This document shows positions 1-9,019 of a DNA stretch of 56,209 bases, in pieces (position 1 is the first letter of the stretch; every line of letters starts with the position of its first letter). The position numbers were made by a program, and so were the translations under genes. This DNA is from Prolixibacteraceae bacterium (GTDB taxonomy: Bacteria; Bacteroidota; Bacteroidia; Bacteroidales; Prolixibacteraceae): positions 1-56,209 of the forward strand of contig JARKOX010000041.1 of NCBI GenBank assembly GCA_029975525.1, read 5' to 3'. The notes beneath the pieces were generated by a model. That model saw only the letters and a program-made list of their open reading frames with translations. It was not told where the DNA came from and ran no database searches.

Positions 1-52
1 CTAAAATTCGCCGGCGACCCCTATTTTTTATAACACACTGGCCACTTTTTTG

Positions 53-60
53 TAGTTTTG
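53..60 (+). promoter_or_regulatory. Bacteroidota -7 box upstream of the SNF2 helicase gene
   Basis: The sequence TAGTTTTG matches the Bacteroidota -7 consensus TAnnTTTG exactly and lies 67 nt before the helicase ATG. No convincing -33 TTG was found at the expected distance. Nothing else is recognised in bases 1-127; any upstream gene lies outside the window. Confidence 0.4.
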
Positions 61-127
61 GGGTTCTTTTCCTCTGATCAATCGTGATGCAGCAGTTAAA
101 GAACCGACTTCCAAAACTTTAAACCGG

Positions 128-3070
128 ATGGAGCAGGAGCATAGACTGGAATTTATTGTAGCGCTTACCGAGCACAGGCATTTTGGGCAGATCTTTTTGC
201 CTTACCTGATTGAGCGGCAAGGACCCTATTTTGCCGTCAAACACCAGGTTTTACTCAAGGAGATCGGCAATTACGGCTATCCGTTTACCGAAAAAGAGAA
301 GGAACTGGTGAAGATCACCAACCAGTACAGTGATGAGAAGCTGGCCTCCAAATTTTCGAGAAATGTGCCTGCGGCTGAGTTTCTGGCCGGTCTGAAACCC
401 GACTATTTTCAGAAACACATTGCTCCCTACATGGAGAAACATCTCTACTCCTGCGTAATGTTGCTGATGCAGGGCGGAATCAGCCTGTTTGAGAAGGAAC
501 CCAAATATGCCAATCTTTACGATGAAGACCTGATTCAGGTGCCCGATAGTTTTGCTGAAGCCGTTTTTGAGTTTGACCGCAATGAGGCGGGGACCCATTA
601 CACGCTGCGCGTTTTTCAGGAGAACCAGGCGGTGCGGCTTATCAACAAAAAGATCAAAGTCATCGTCAACGACCCCTGTGTGTTGCTGGTGCGCGACCGT
701 CTGCTGATTTTTCGCGACCTGGATGCCAAAAAGCTGAACCCCTTCCTGGCCCGGGAAACCCTCCACATTCCGGTGAAGGTGGAGCCGAAATATTACGAGA
801 GTTTTGTGCTGAATGTGATCCGCGACCATCCGGTGAAAGCTTCGGGGTTTGAGATCCGGGAGAAGGCCGATCCGCCGCAGGCGGTGCTCAGCCTGGAACC
901 TGACCTGAAACTGGATCCGGTGCTGGTTCTGCGTTTTTTTTATGCCGGGAATGAATTCTTACCCAATTCGACCCGGAAAGTAGCCGTAAAATTACTGCGC
1001 GAAGGAGAGCGTTTCGTGTTCAGCAAAACTACCCGTCTGTTACACTGGGAGGCCTCGATCACCAATTTCTTGCGCGAAAAGGGGCTGGTGGAGTCAAATG
1101 GCTATTTTTTGCTGAAAGGGCAAAACCTGCTCGACAGGGAGAACGCCCTGCATCTGTTGGTTTCGTGGCTGTCGGCAAACCGCCCCGAGTTGGGGCAGCG
1201 TGGTGTCGAAATCAAACAGGAGCGCTGGGGGAAAACTTATTTTACCGGCGGACAGTCGCTCGATTTTGAGCTTAAAAAGGTGAGTGACTGGTTCGATATT
1301 TATGCCCACGTACAATTTGGAGAGTACCGGATCCCTTTTATTAAGCTGAAAAAGTATATTCTGAACGATATCCGGGAGTTTGAGCTGCCGAACGGCGAAG
1401 TAGCCCTGCTGCCGGCCGAGTGGTTTGCCCGCTACAAAGACCTGCTCACCTTTGGTAAAACCGAAGGCGAACGGCTGGTGGTGCAGCAGCACCATTTTAC
1501 CCTGCTGAAAAACCGTATTCAGGGGATTTCACCTGATATTTTCAGTCAGCTGGAGCAGGCCGGAAAAGGAGTGGGCGAAGAGGTTGCCCTGCCGCCCCAC
1601 CTGAAAGCGACCCTCCGCAGCTATCAGAAAGAGGGGTACCAGTGGATGTATTCGTTGCACAAAAATGGAATGGGCGGCTGTTTGGCCGACGACATGGGGC
1701 TGGGGAAAACGTTGCAAACCCTCACCCTGCTGTTGAAACTCAAACGGCTGAAAAAGGCTGCCCCAACCGGGAATGCACTGCCCGGACAGTTGACTCTTTT
1801 TACCTCGCCCGAAACCGGTGAGGCAGTTCAGCCCCCTTCGCTGATTGTGCTGCCCACGTCGTTGGTGCACAACTGGGAGAGTGAGATCCGCAAATTTACC
1901 CCTACGCTGAAAGCCTACAAACATGTGGGCGCCCTGCGTAACCGGTCGTCGAACCTGGCACGTGTGGCGCCGCTTTACGATGTTATCCTGACCACTTACG
2001 GCACCCTGCGCAACGATTTTGAAATGTTGTCGCAAATGGAATTTTTTTACCTGATTCTGGATGAGAGCCAGTATATCAAAAATCCGGCATCGAAAACCTA
2101 CAAGGCGGTAATGGGCATGAAAGCGCGCCGCCGGCTGGTGCTCACGGGAACGCCCATCGAAAACTCGCTGGCCGATCTGTGGGCGCAGATGAACTTCCTG
2201 AACAGAGGATTGCTGGGCAATCTTGCCTTTTTCCGACAGAATTTTATCACCCCGGTTGAAAAACACGGCGATGCCGATGTCCAGCAAAAGCTGCAGCTGC
2301 TGATTCGCCCTTTTGTGCTGCGCCGCACCAAAACCGAGGTGGCCCGTGATCTGCCGCCCTTGATGGAGCAGGTGCTTTATTGTCCGATGACCGAAAAACA
2401 GCAGTCGCTGTATGAACAGGAGAAGTCGGTTATCCGGAATGCTATTTTGGCCAATATCGAACGGGACGGCGTGGCCCGTTCCTCGCTGGTGGTGCTGCAG
2501 GGACTTACCAAATTGCGGCAGCTGGCCAACCATCCCTCGATGCTCGACAGCGAGGAGGATTCGGAATCGGGCAAGTTTAACGAGATTGTCCGGTCGCTGG
2601 GCAGTTTGCTGGCCGAAAAGCATAAAGTGCTGGTCTTCTCCTCGTTTGTCACCCACCTCGAACTGCTCCGGCAGCGTATCGAAGCGGAAGGGTGGAAATA
2701 CAGCCTGCTGACCGGAAAAACCGCCAACCGTGCGGAGGTGATCCGGGAGTTTCAGGAAGATCCGGCAAACGGCATTTTCCTGATTTCGCTGAAAGCTGGC
2801 GGGGTAGGACTCAACCTCACCGGCGCCGATTATGTTTTTATCATCGATCCGTGGTGGAACCCCGCTGCCGAAAACCAGGCCATTAGCCGCGCCCACCGCA
2901 TCGGACAGGATAAGCACGTGTTTGTTTACCGGTTTATCACCGAAAATTCGATCGAAGAGAAAATTCAGCGGTTGAAGGAGCACAAAAGTGCGTTGGCCGA
3001 CAAGTTTATCAATTCAAACAATCCTTTCCAGACCATTACCCGCGAAGAAATTATGGGCCTGTTTGGCTGA
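128..3070 (+). CDS. SNF2/HepA-family DEAD/DEAH-box ATPase (helicase-like)
   Basis: A 980-residue SNF2-type ATPase. The long N-terminal half (about residues 1-490) has no motif I recognise. The ATPase core follows, with Walker A DDMGLGKT near residue 520, the Walker B variant DESQ near 644, and the C-terminal helicase lobe with the typical strings LKAGGVGLNLTGADYV and NQAISRAHRIGQ near 890-930. Such proteins translocate on double-stranded DNA to remodel protein-DNA or RNA polymerase complexes; the bacterial target is unknown for most of them. The first ATG after an exact -7 box was taken as start. The gene is monocistronic and ends at a strong hairpin. Family assignment is secure, cellular role is not. 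Confidence 0.9.
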   Translation: MEQEHRLEFIVALTEHRHFGQIFLPYLIERQGPYFAVKHQVLLKEIGNYGYPFTEKEKELVKITNQYSDEKLASKFSRNVPAAEFLAGLKPDYFQKHIAPYMEKHLYSCVMLLMQGGISLFEKEPKYANLYDEDLIQVPDSFAEAVFEFDRNEAGTHYTLRVFQENQAVRLINKKIKVIVNDPCVLLVRDRLLIFRDLDAKKLNPFLARETLHIPVKVEPKYYESFVLNVIRDHPVKASGFEIREKADPPQAVLSLEPDLKLDPVLVLRFFYAGNEFLPNSTRKVAVKLLREGERFVFSKTTRLLHWEASITNFLREKGLVESNGYFLLKGQNLLDRENALHLLVSWLSANRPELGQRGVEIKQERWGKTYFTGGQSLDFELKKVSDWFDIYAHVQFGEYRIPFIKLKKYILNDIREFELPNGEVALLPAEWFARYKDLLTFGKTEGERLVVQQHHFTLLKNRIQGISPDIFSQLEQAGKGVGEEVALPPHLKATLRSYQKEGYQWMYSLHKNGMGGCLADDMGLGKTLQTLTLLLKLKRLKKAAPTGNALPGQLTLFTSPETGEAVQPPSLIVLPTSLVHNWESEIRKFTPTLKAYKHVGALRNRSSNLARVAPLYDVILTTYGTLRNDFEMLSQMEFFYLILDESQYIKNPASKTYKAVMGMKARRRLVLTGTPIENSLADLWAQMNFLNRGLLGNLAFFRQNFITPVEKHGDADVQQKLQLLIRPFVLRRTKTEVARDLPPLMEQVLYCPMTEKQQSLYEQEKSVIRNAILANIERDGVARSSLVVLQGLTKLRQLANHPSMLDSEEDSESGKFNEIVRSLGSLLAEKHKVLVFSSFVTHLELLRQRIEAEGWKYSLLTGKTANRAEVIREFQEDPANGIFLISLKAGGVGLNLTGADYVFIIDPWWNPAAENQAISRAHRIGQDKHVFVYRFITENSIEEKIQRLKEHKSALADKFINSNNPFQTITREEIMGLFG

Positions 3071-3081
3071 TCCCAAAAAAT

Positions 3082-3120
3082 AATGCTCCGGCAAACAGTG
3101 GTTACCGGAGCATTGTTTTG
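3082..3120. terminator. Bidirectional terminator between SNF2 and DEAD-box helicase genes
   Basis: A perfect 10-bp stem (AATGCTCCGG at 3082-3091 with CCGGAGCATT at 3105-3114) closes a 13-nt loop. It is followed by GTTTTG on the plus strand and by TATTTTTT on the minus strand, so it can serve both convergent genes. Confidence 0.75.
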
Positions 3121-3135
3121 GTGGTGCGGGAGCGG

Positions 3136-4812
3136 TTAGAAACCTTTCGGGCGGGCCGATTCCAGTCCGATCCGCTTCCCTTTGTACTGCACGCGGCTGA
3201 AAGCCCGTTGGATATCCCGTTCGAAGCGGTTGTCGATCTCTACAAACGAGAAGCTTTTCAGCACTTCAATCTGACCGATTTCGACCGATTTTCCCGGCAT
3301 GTACTGGTTGATCAGGTCGATGATCGACCGTTTGTCAACCTGGTCCTTTTTTCCCAGGTTCATAAAAAAGCGGGTATAAGCCACTCTTTTTCCGCGGCCC
3401 GATTTGGCAAAACGGTCGGCTTTTCCGTTGAAGTCGTTTTTCCCGTTGCGGGCGCTCCGGCTTTCGTAATCGGCTTTTCCGCCAACTTCGATATTCAGGT
3501 CGGCAGCATTTTTATAGGAATCCAGAAAATGGTTAAATTCCACCGAAACAAAACGTTTGATGAGGTCCTCGCGGCTCAGCCATTCCAGTTTTTTGTAGAT
3601 AACGGGTAAAAACTGGTCGATCCGGGCGCTGTCCACCTCCACGTTTTCCATTTTATCGACCAGGTTAAAGAGCTGTTTTTCGCAGATATCTTTTCCCGAA
3701 GGAACCGGTTTGTATTCGATCTTTTTGCCCAGCATCCGCTCGGCATCTTTGAGTTTTCCCTTCTCTTTCTGGTGGATGATGGAGATGGAAATTCCCTTTT
3801 TTCCGGCCCGGCCGGTACGTCCGCTGCGGTGGATGTAGATCTCCGGATCGTCGGGCAGGTTGTAGTTGATCACATGCGAAAGGTCGTTAACGTCGAGGCC
3901 GCGGGCTGCCACATCGGTTGCCACCAGCAGCTGCAGGTGGCGGATGCGGAAGCGGTTCATCACGATGTCGCGCTGTTCCTGCGAAAGGTCGCCATGCAGC
4001 GCGTCGGCGTTGTACCCGTCGCGGATCAGGTTGTCGGCCACCTCTTTGGCTTCGGCGCGGGTGCGGCAGAAGACGATTCCGTAGATTTTCGGGTTGACAT
4101 CGGCAATCCGTTTAAGCGCTTCGTAGCGGTTGCGGGCGTGTACCAGAAAATATTCGTGGGAAACATTGTCGGCTCCCTGGTTTTTTTTGCCTACCGAAAT
4201 TTCAAACGGCTGACACATGTATTTGTTGGCGATAGCCATCATTTCGGCCGGCATGGTGGCCGAAAAAAGCAGCGTCTGGCGGGTGTCGGGAGTCCCCGAC
4301 AAAATGGTGTCGAGGTCATCTTTGAAGCCCATCGAGAGCATTTCGTCGGCTTCGTCGAGGACCAGCCAGCTGACGTGGTTCAGCTTCAGTCTTTTGCGCT
4401 GGATAAGGTCAACGGCACGGCCGGGGGTGGCCACCACCACCTGCGCCCCGCGTTCCAGCTGTTTAATCTGTTCGTTGATGGAAGCTCCGCCGTAAACCGG
4501 CACAACACGGATGCCCGACTGGTATTTGGCAAAATTTACCAGGTCGTTGGTGATTTGGAGGCACAGTTCGCGGGTGGGGCAAAGAATAAGCGCCTGGGTA
4601 ACCGGGCTGGAGGAGTCGATTTGCTGAATGACCGGGAGCCCGAAAGCAGCGGTTTTTCCGGTGCCGGTTTGCGCAAAGGCAATCACATCGCCGGGGGTAG
4701 TCAGCAAAAGCGGGATAGTTTGTTCCTGGATGGGAGTAGGTGTTTCGTAGCCAAGTTCTTCGATGGCCCGTAGTAAAGTGGGGTTCAACCCCGTTTCATT
4801 GAATGAAATCAT
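3136..4812 (-). CDS. deaD: DEAD-box ATP-dependent RNA helicase with DbpA-type RNA-binding tail
   Basis: A 558-residue cytoplasmic RNA helicase. Visible motifs are a Q motif TPTPIQEQ (25-31 region), Walker A AQTGTGKT (47-54), PTREL (79-83), DEAD (153-156), SAT, and HRSGRTGRAG in the second RecA lobe. The C-terminal part (about 470-550) resembles the DbpA/CsdA RNA-binding domain (GKRVAYTRFFMNLGKKD...RIGLESARPKGF). This domain order fits DeaD/CsdA, which unwinds structured RNA during ribosome assembly and at low temperature. The ATG start sits 30 nt downstream of an exact promoter. The gene is single and converges on the SNF2 gene. Confidence 0.9.
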   Translation of the reverse strand: MISFNETGLNPTLLRAIEELGYETPTPIQEQTIPLLLTTPGDVIAFAQTGTGKTAAFGLPVIQQIDSSSPVTQALILCPTRELCLQITNDLVNFAKYQSGIRVVPVYGGASINEQIKQLERGAQVVVATPGRAVDLIQRKRLKLNHVSWLVLDEADEMLSMGFKDDLDTILSGTPDTRQTLLFSATMPAEMMAIANKYMCQPFEISVGKKNQGADNVSHEYFLVHARNRYEALKRIADVNPKIYGIVFCRTRAEAKEVADNLIRDGYNADALHGDLSQEQRDIVMNRFRIRHLQLLVATDVAARGLDVNDLSHVINYNLPDDPEIYIHRSGRTGRAGKKGISISIIHQKEKGKLKDAERMLGKKIEYKPVPSGKDICEKQLFNLVDKMENVEVDSARIDQFLPVIYKKLEWLSREDLIKRFVSVEFNHFLDSYKNAADLNIEVGGKADYESRSARNGKNDFNGKADRFAKSGRGKRVAYTRFFMNLGKKDQVDKRSIIDLINQYMPGKSVEIGQIEVLKSFSFVEIDNRFERDIQRAFSRVQYKGKRIGLESARPKGF

Positions 4813-4841
4813 GTAAAATGGTGTACGTAAAAAATAGGGCG

Positions 4842-4870
4842 CAAAGGTAGGTTAATTTTTGGATTGACAA
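4842..4870 (-). promoter_or_regulatory. Promoter of deaD (TTG - 18 nt - TACCTTTG)
   Basis: On the minus strand TTG (4870-4868) is followed after 18 nt by TACCTTTG (4849-4842). This matches the Bacteroidota -33/-7 promoter in both sequence and spacing, 29 nt ahead of the ATG. Confidence 0.65.
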
Positions 4871-5010
4871 GCTTGAGCCGATTGATTTTCTGAAAATTGC
4901 AGGAATATTAATGTTGCTTTGATACTTACGTTTAAAACGCGGAAAATTTTTCAAAAAAGTAATCCGGCAGGGGCATATTTCCAGTTTTTTGGGACTTTGT
5001 TCAGGCAGAA

Positions 5011-5694
5011 CTAACTGCTAAACCGATACCCAATTCCCGATTCTGTATTAAGGAGCTTGGGTTTGGCCGGGTCGTCTTCTATCTTTTTACGCAGCTGGGC
5101 GATAAAGACCCTTAAATATTGGGTTTGTTCGAGGTACCCCATCCCCCATATCTCCTTCAGAATGTATTGATGGGTAAGAACACGGCCTTCATTTTTTGCC
5201 AAAAGCGCCAGTAAAGAAAATTCGGTTGATGTCAGTTTCAGTAATTCGTTGTTTTTACGGACGGTGTGGTTGGCAATGTCGATGGTCAATGATCCGAATG
5301 CCAATAAGGGATTATTGGAAGTTCCCTGGCTTTGACGAAAGGCTGCCCGGATACGCGCCAATAACTCACCTGTCCGGAATGGTTTGGTGAGATAGTCATT
5401 TGCGCCACTGTCGAGCGCTTTAATAATATCCTCCTCCGAGTTTCGAACAGATAAAATGATAACCGGATTGTTGTACCAGTTGCGGAGTTTGCCTAAAACT
5501 GCCAGGCCATCGGTATCCGGTAAACCCAGGTCGAGAATAATTAAAGCGGGATGAACAGAGGCGGCAAGGGTTAGTCCTTCTTTCCCGGTTGCTGCTTCGG
5601 CTATTTTATAGCCATTGGCCGACAGGGTTATTTCGAGCAGCCGGCGTATTGGGGCTTCATCGTCAATTATTAATATCGTTTCTTCGTTGGCCAT
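5011..5694 (-). CDS. kdpE: KdpE, response regulator of the kdp operon
   Basis: A 227-residue OmpR/PhoB-class regulator. The receiver domain (1-120) has the acidic pocket IIDDEAP near residue 10, the phosphorylated aspartate at D55 (IILDLGLPD) and the conserved lysine in YLTKPF. The winged-helix DNA-binding domain (about 130-227) ends in TESGIGYRFSS. It accepts phosphate from KdpD and should activate kdp transcription at low external K+ or under salt stress. It is the last gene of the operon, 9 nt after kdpD. Identification rests on sequence plus position. Confidence 0.93.
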   Translation of the reverse strand: MANEETILIIDDEAPIRRLLEITLSANGYKIAEAATGKEGLTLAASVHPALIILDLGLPDTDGLAVLGKLRNWYNNPVIILSVRNSEEDIIKALDSGANDYLTKPFRTGELLARIRAAFRQSQGTSNNPLLAFGSLTIDIANHTVRKNNELLKLTSTEFSLLALLAKNEGRVLTHQYILKEIWGMGYLEQTQYLRVFIAQLRKKIEDDPAKPKLLNTESGIGYRFSS

Positions 5695-5703
5695 TGATGG
5701 TTT

Positions 5704-8382
5704 TTATTTATTAAACGAATCAATATCGGGAGTTTTAACGGGGATTTTAACCGTAAACAGCGCTCCGCCATTTTTTCGGTTTTCGGCCGAAACTGTTCCC
5801 TGTTGGGCATCTACAAAGCCTTTTACGATGGAGAGCCCCAGTCCGATTCCTCCGGCTTTGGAATCTTTTCCCCTGAAAAATTTATTAAAAACCAAGTCCA
5901 GTTCGTTGGGAGAAAAACCTTTGCCCCGGTCCATCACCTGAATATGGAGCAGGCCATTGTCAAAGAAAAATTTCAGATATATACGTGAACCGGCGGGAGC
6001 ATATTGGGTTGCGTTAAGTAAAAGGTTGTGAATAACCTGTTCGGTTAACCCAAAATCTATATTAACCAAAGGCATATCGGGCGGAATAATGACGGAAAGT
6101 TTAAAGGGATGAAGCTCCTGCCTGAGCGTTTCGGCTGCTTGGTGGGCCAGGTCGTGGACATCGCACCAGTCGATGCGGGGAGTAATGTGTCCCGATTCGA
6201 GGCGTGACATGTTCAGCAGGTTTTCGATGAGCCGGTTGAGGCGAATGGAGGCAAGGTTTATTTCGGTGTAAAGTTTCAACCTGGTTTCTTCAGGATACCC
6301 CTGAGACAACAAGGTGTCGGACGCGCCCATGATGGTTGCAACCGGGATCCTTAATTCGTGGGAGATGGAATTGAAAAGTGCTTTGTAAAGTTTGTCGGAT
6401 TCGTTTAACAGATAGGCTTTTTTGGCTGCTTCGCGTAAATACTCCCTTTCATATTTTCCGGAGATTTGGGAGAGACAAGCATCCCAAAACTGAGATTCGC
6501 CCTGGGTAAAGTTTTTGGGATGTTTAACCGCCACAACTCCCATGTTTTCCGTAATTCCAATTAAGGGGTAAAAGGTGAACTCGGTTGAAGGGAGGGTGTC
6601 CGTATATTTTCCGGCTTTTGTGGAATTTTTTAAAACCCAGGCGGCGATACTGGTCTCATTTTCCGATAACTGGAGAGAGGAATATTTGGTTACCGGGCGG
6701 TTTAAACTGTTGTGTTTGTTTTTCAGAAAGATTGCACAATCCAGCAGGAAATATTTGCGGATATAGTTTATTGCAACCTCTGAAACTTCCGAAAGCCCTG
6801 ATTTTATCGATAATTCTTTGGTTAGCTGATATACCGCTTCGGTACGTTCTTCGCGAATGCGGATCTTCTTTTCCTGGTGCCGGATTCGGGATGTCAAAAT
6901 TCCATTCAGCAACGCGATAATAAAAAACATAATCAGCATCAGGACATCCAGCGGCTTTTCAATGTGTAGCGTACCTTGCGGCGGGATAAAGAAATAATCC
7001 CAAATGATGGCACACAATGTGGCCGCCAGCAGAATCGGACCTGTCCCGTAAAAGAGCGCCAAAATTGAAACGGCAAACAACAGAATGAAAGAGATGACCT
7101 GGTATCCGGTATAGTCTTTAATAAAATAACATATTACGGACAAGAGAAGTATTATAGCCGTGACAAGAAAATATTGACTGCTGTTTGAGGTGAAGGAAGG
7201 GATGAATGCTTTTTTACCGAATTTATCTTTTGCATCGGTGTCAGAGCCAAGAATATAAACATCGATATTTCCACTGTAGCGGATAAGTTTGTTGACGAAA
7301 CTTCCGAGAATGAACATCGAGAGCAGGTTGCGGACCCTGGGTTTACCAACAATAATGTGGGTGACATTCTCTTTATGGGCAAAGCCTACAATGCCTTTTA
7401 CCACATCGGTGTGGGTGATTATTCTGAATTTTATTCCCAGCTGCTTGGTCAGATTGATGTTTTTGTCGAGCTGCTCCTGTTCTTTCGGAGTGAGGTTGTG
7501 GAGGGTTTCGATGTAAACAGCCTGAATGCTGGCCCCCATGGAGTAGGAGAGGTTTTTAGCCCAGCGTAATAAATTGCCCGATTGCGGCTTGTAATCAATG
7601 GCCACCAGCAGGCGCAGCCCCGATTTCCAGGGACCCTGGATGCGCTTTTGTTGCATGTAGTCGCGCAGTTGTTTATCTACACGGTCGGCAACAATGCGTA
7701 AAGCCATTTCGCGCAAGGCGGTAATATTTCCTTTGCGGAAGAAATTTTTCACCGCCTCGCGGGAACGTTCGGCCGTGTAAACTTTACCTTCGGAAAGGCG
7801 TTGCAACAGCTCTTTGGCGGTCAGGTCAATGAGCTCAACTTCGTCGGCATTTTCAAAAATTTCATCCGGAAGGGTTTCCCGGACCACAATGCCGGTGATC
7901 TGGGCAACCGTTTCCGACCGGCTCTCGATGTGCTGAACATTCAGGGTGGTGTACACATTTATCCCGTTTTCCAGGATTTCCAGAACATCCTGGTAACGTT
8001 TGGCATGCCTGCTCCCCGGGGCATTGGTATGCGCCAGTTCATCAACCAAAACGATCTGGGGTTTGCGGGCAATAATGGCATCCAGGTCCATCTCCTGAAA
8101 AGTTGCCGATCGGTATTCGTAGGTTTTGCGCGGGATTGTCTCAAAGCCTTCTGCCAGTTCGTCGGTCTCCTTGCGATTGTGTGTTTCGACATAACCTACA
8201 ATGATATCGCTTCCTTTCTGCTTCTCTGCATGCGCTGTCTGAAGCATCGTGTATGTTTTGCCCACGCCGGCACACATCCCGAAAAAGATTTTCAGTTTTC
8301 CCTGTCTGGTTTTTTCCTCTTCGTTTTGCAAGGAGGCCAGCAATTCGTCGGGATTCGGCCGGTTGTCATTGAAATCAATCAT
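5704..8382 (-). CDS. kdpD: KdpD, K+-responsive sensor histidine kinase
   Basis: An 892-residue membrane kinase with the full KdpD order. First comes the N-terminal KdpD domain with Walker A GMCAGVGKT (35-43) and the segment NAPGSRHAKRYQDV. A universal-stress-like domain follows (about 245-370). A cluster of four membrane helices lies near 400-500. Then come a GAF-like sensor stretch, the HisKA segment SHELRIPVATIMGAS (phosphorylated His near 673) and the ATPase domain with GGIGLGLSIVKGFV. It senses K+ limitation and phosphorylates KdpE, which follows after 9 nt. kdpC lies 45 nt upstream. Length matches the E. coli protein (894) closely and no key motif is missing. Confidence 0.95.
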   Translation of the reverse strand: MIDFNDNRPNPDELLASLQNEEEKTRQGKLKIFFGMCAGVGKTYTMLQTAHAEKQKGSDIIVGYVETHNRKETDELAEGFETIPRKTYEYRSATFQEMDLDAIIARKPQIVLVDELAHTNAPGSRHAKRYQDVLEILENGINVYTTLNVQHIESRSETVAQITGIVVRETLPDEIFENADEVELIDLTAKELLQRLSEGKVYTAERSREAVKNFFRKGNITALREMALRIVADRVDKQLRDYMQQKRIQGPWKSGLRLLVAIDYKPQSGNLLRWAKNLSYSMGASIQAVYIETLHNLTPKEQEQLDKNINLTKQLGIKFRIITHTDVVKGIVGFAHKENVTHIIVGKPRVRNLLSMFILGSFVNKLIRYSGNIDVYILGSDTDAKDKFGKKAFIPSFTSNSSQYFLVTAIILLLSVICYFIKDYTGYQVISFILLFAVSILALFYGTGPILLAATLCAIIWDYFFIPPQGTLHIEKPLDVLMLIMFFIIALLNGILTSRIRHQEKKIRIREERTEAVYQLTKELSIKSGLSEVSEVAINYIRKYFLLDCAIFLKNKHNSLNRPVTKYSSLQLSENETSIAAWVLKNSTKAGKYTDTLPSTEFTFYPLIGITENMGVVAVKHPKNFTQGESQFWDACLSQISGKYEREYLREAAKKAYLLNESDKLYKALFNSISHELRIPVATIMGASDTLLSQGYPEETRLKLYTEINLASIRLNRLIENLLNMSRLESGHITPRIDWCDVHDLAHQAAETLRQELHPFKLSVIIPPDMPLVNIDFGLTEQVIHNLLLNATQYAPAGSRIYLKFFFDNGLLHIQVMDRGKGFSPNELDLVFNKFFRGKDSKAGGIGLGLSIVKGFVDAQQGTVSAENRKNGGALFTVKIPVKTPDIDSFNK

Positions 8383-8427
8383 GATTTTAAAATGAACTGC
8401 TTGAGTAATCAGAAGAAGGAAGATGAA

Positions 8428-9015
8428 TCACTGTTTTAACGTTGACGAGATCTTTTCTAACTCTAAATTAAGCAATAATACGTTGATCCGTTCTTTTCCC
8501 AAAAAGGAAAATTGTGCAGAGGCAGTAAGGCTGTCGATACATTCTATGAGCTTGGTTTTTTGTTCGTTATTGTAATTTCGGGCGTTGGCAATACGGTTTA
8601 CCTGCAGGAGGGCGGCCCGGGGAGAAATGTGGGGGTCGAGGCCGCTTGCCGAGGCAAAAACCATTTCGGAAGGAACTTCGGTCGTACGATCAAGTTGATT
8701 AAAGGTAATGAACTGTTGTCTGCGGTTCTCGACCTGTTCCCGTAACAGGGCATTGGTTAATCCGTAGTTTGTGCCTCCCGACGGTAAAGGATTGTACCTG
8801 ACAGCCGACGGACGGGAGCTGAAATAAATAGCCGAATCAAACGACTGCCCGATCAGAATGCTTCCAATGATTTTGTGGTTGTCGGTTATCAGGCTTCCAT
8901 TGGCTTTGTCCGGAAAAGCAACCTGGGCGATGCCTGTAACCAGCAAGGGGTAAATGATACCTGTCAGTACCGTGAGAAACAGGAAGATTTTAATTGTTTT
9001 CAGCGTTGTTCTCAT
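8428..9015 (-). CDS. kdpC: KdpC, K+-transporting ATPase subunit C
   Basis: A 195-residue subunit with one N-terminal membrane helix (about residues 9-31) and an extracytoplasmic domain. Family hallmarks are IGQSFDSAIYFSSRPSA and GGTNYGLTN. KdpC stabilises the KdpFABC complex and raises ATP affinity of KdpB. The gene starts 4 nt after kdpB ends, indicating translational coupling, and precedes kdpD by 45 nt. Confidence 0.95.
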   Translation of the reverse strand: MRTTLKTIKIFLFLTVLTGIIYPLLVTGIAQVAFPDKANGSLITDNHKIIGSILIGQSFDSAIYFSSRPSAVRYNPLPSGGTNYGLTNALLREQVENRRQQFITFNQLDRTTEVPSEMVFASASGLDPHISPRAALLQVNRIANARNYNNEQKTKLIECIDSLTASAQFSFLGKERINVLLLNLELEKISSTLKQ

Positions 9016-9019
9016 CGTT

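Noticed and set aside
1529-2983. A 484-codon open frame on the minus strand
   Set aside because: It is the antisense shadow of the SNF2 ATPase core and resembles no protein.
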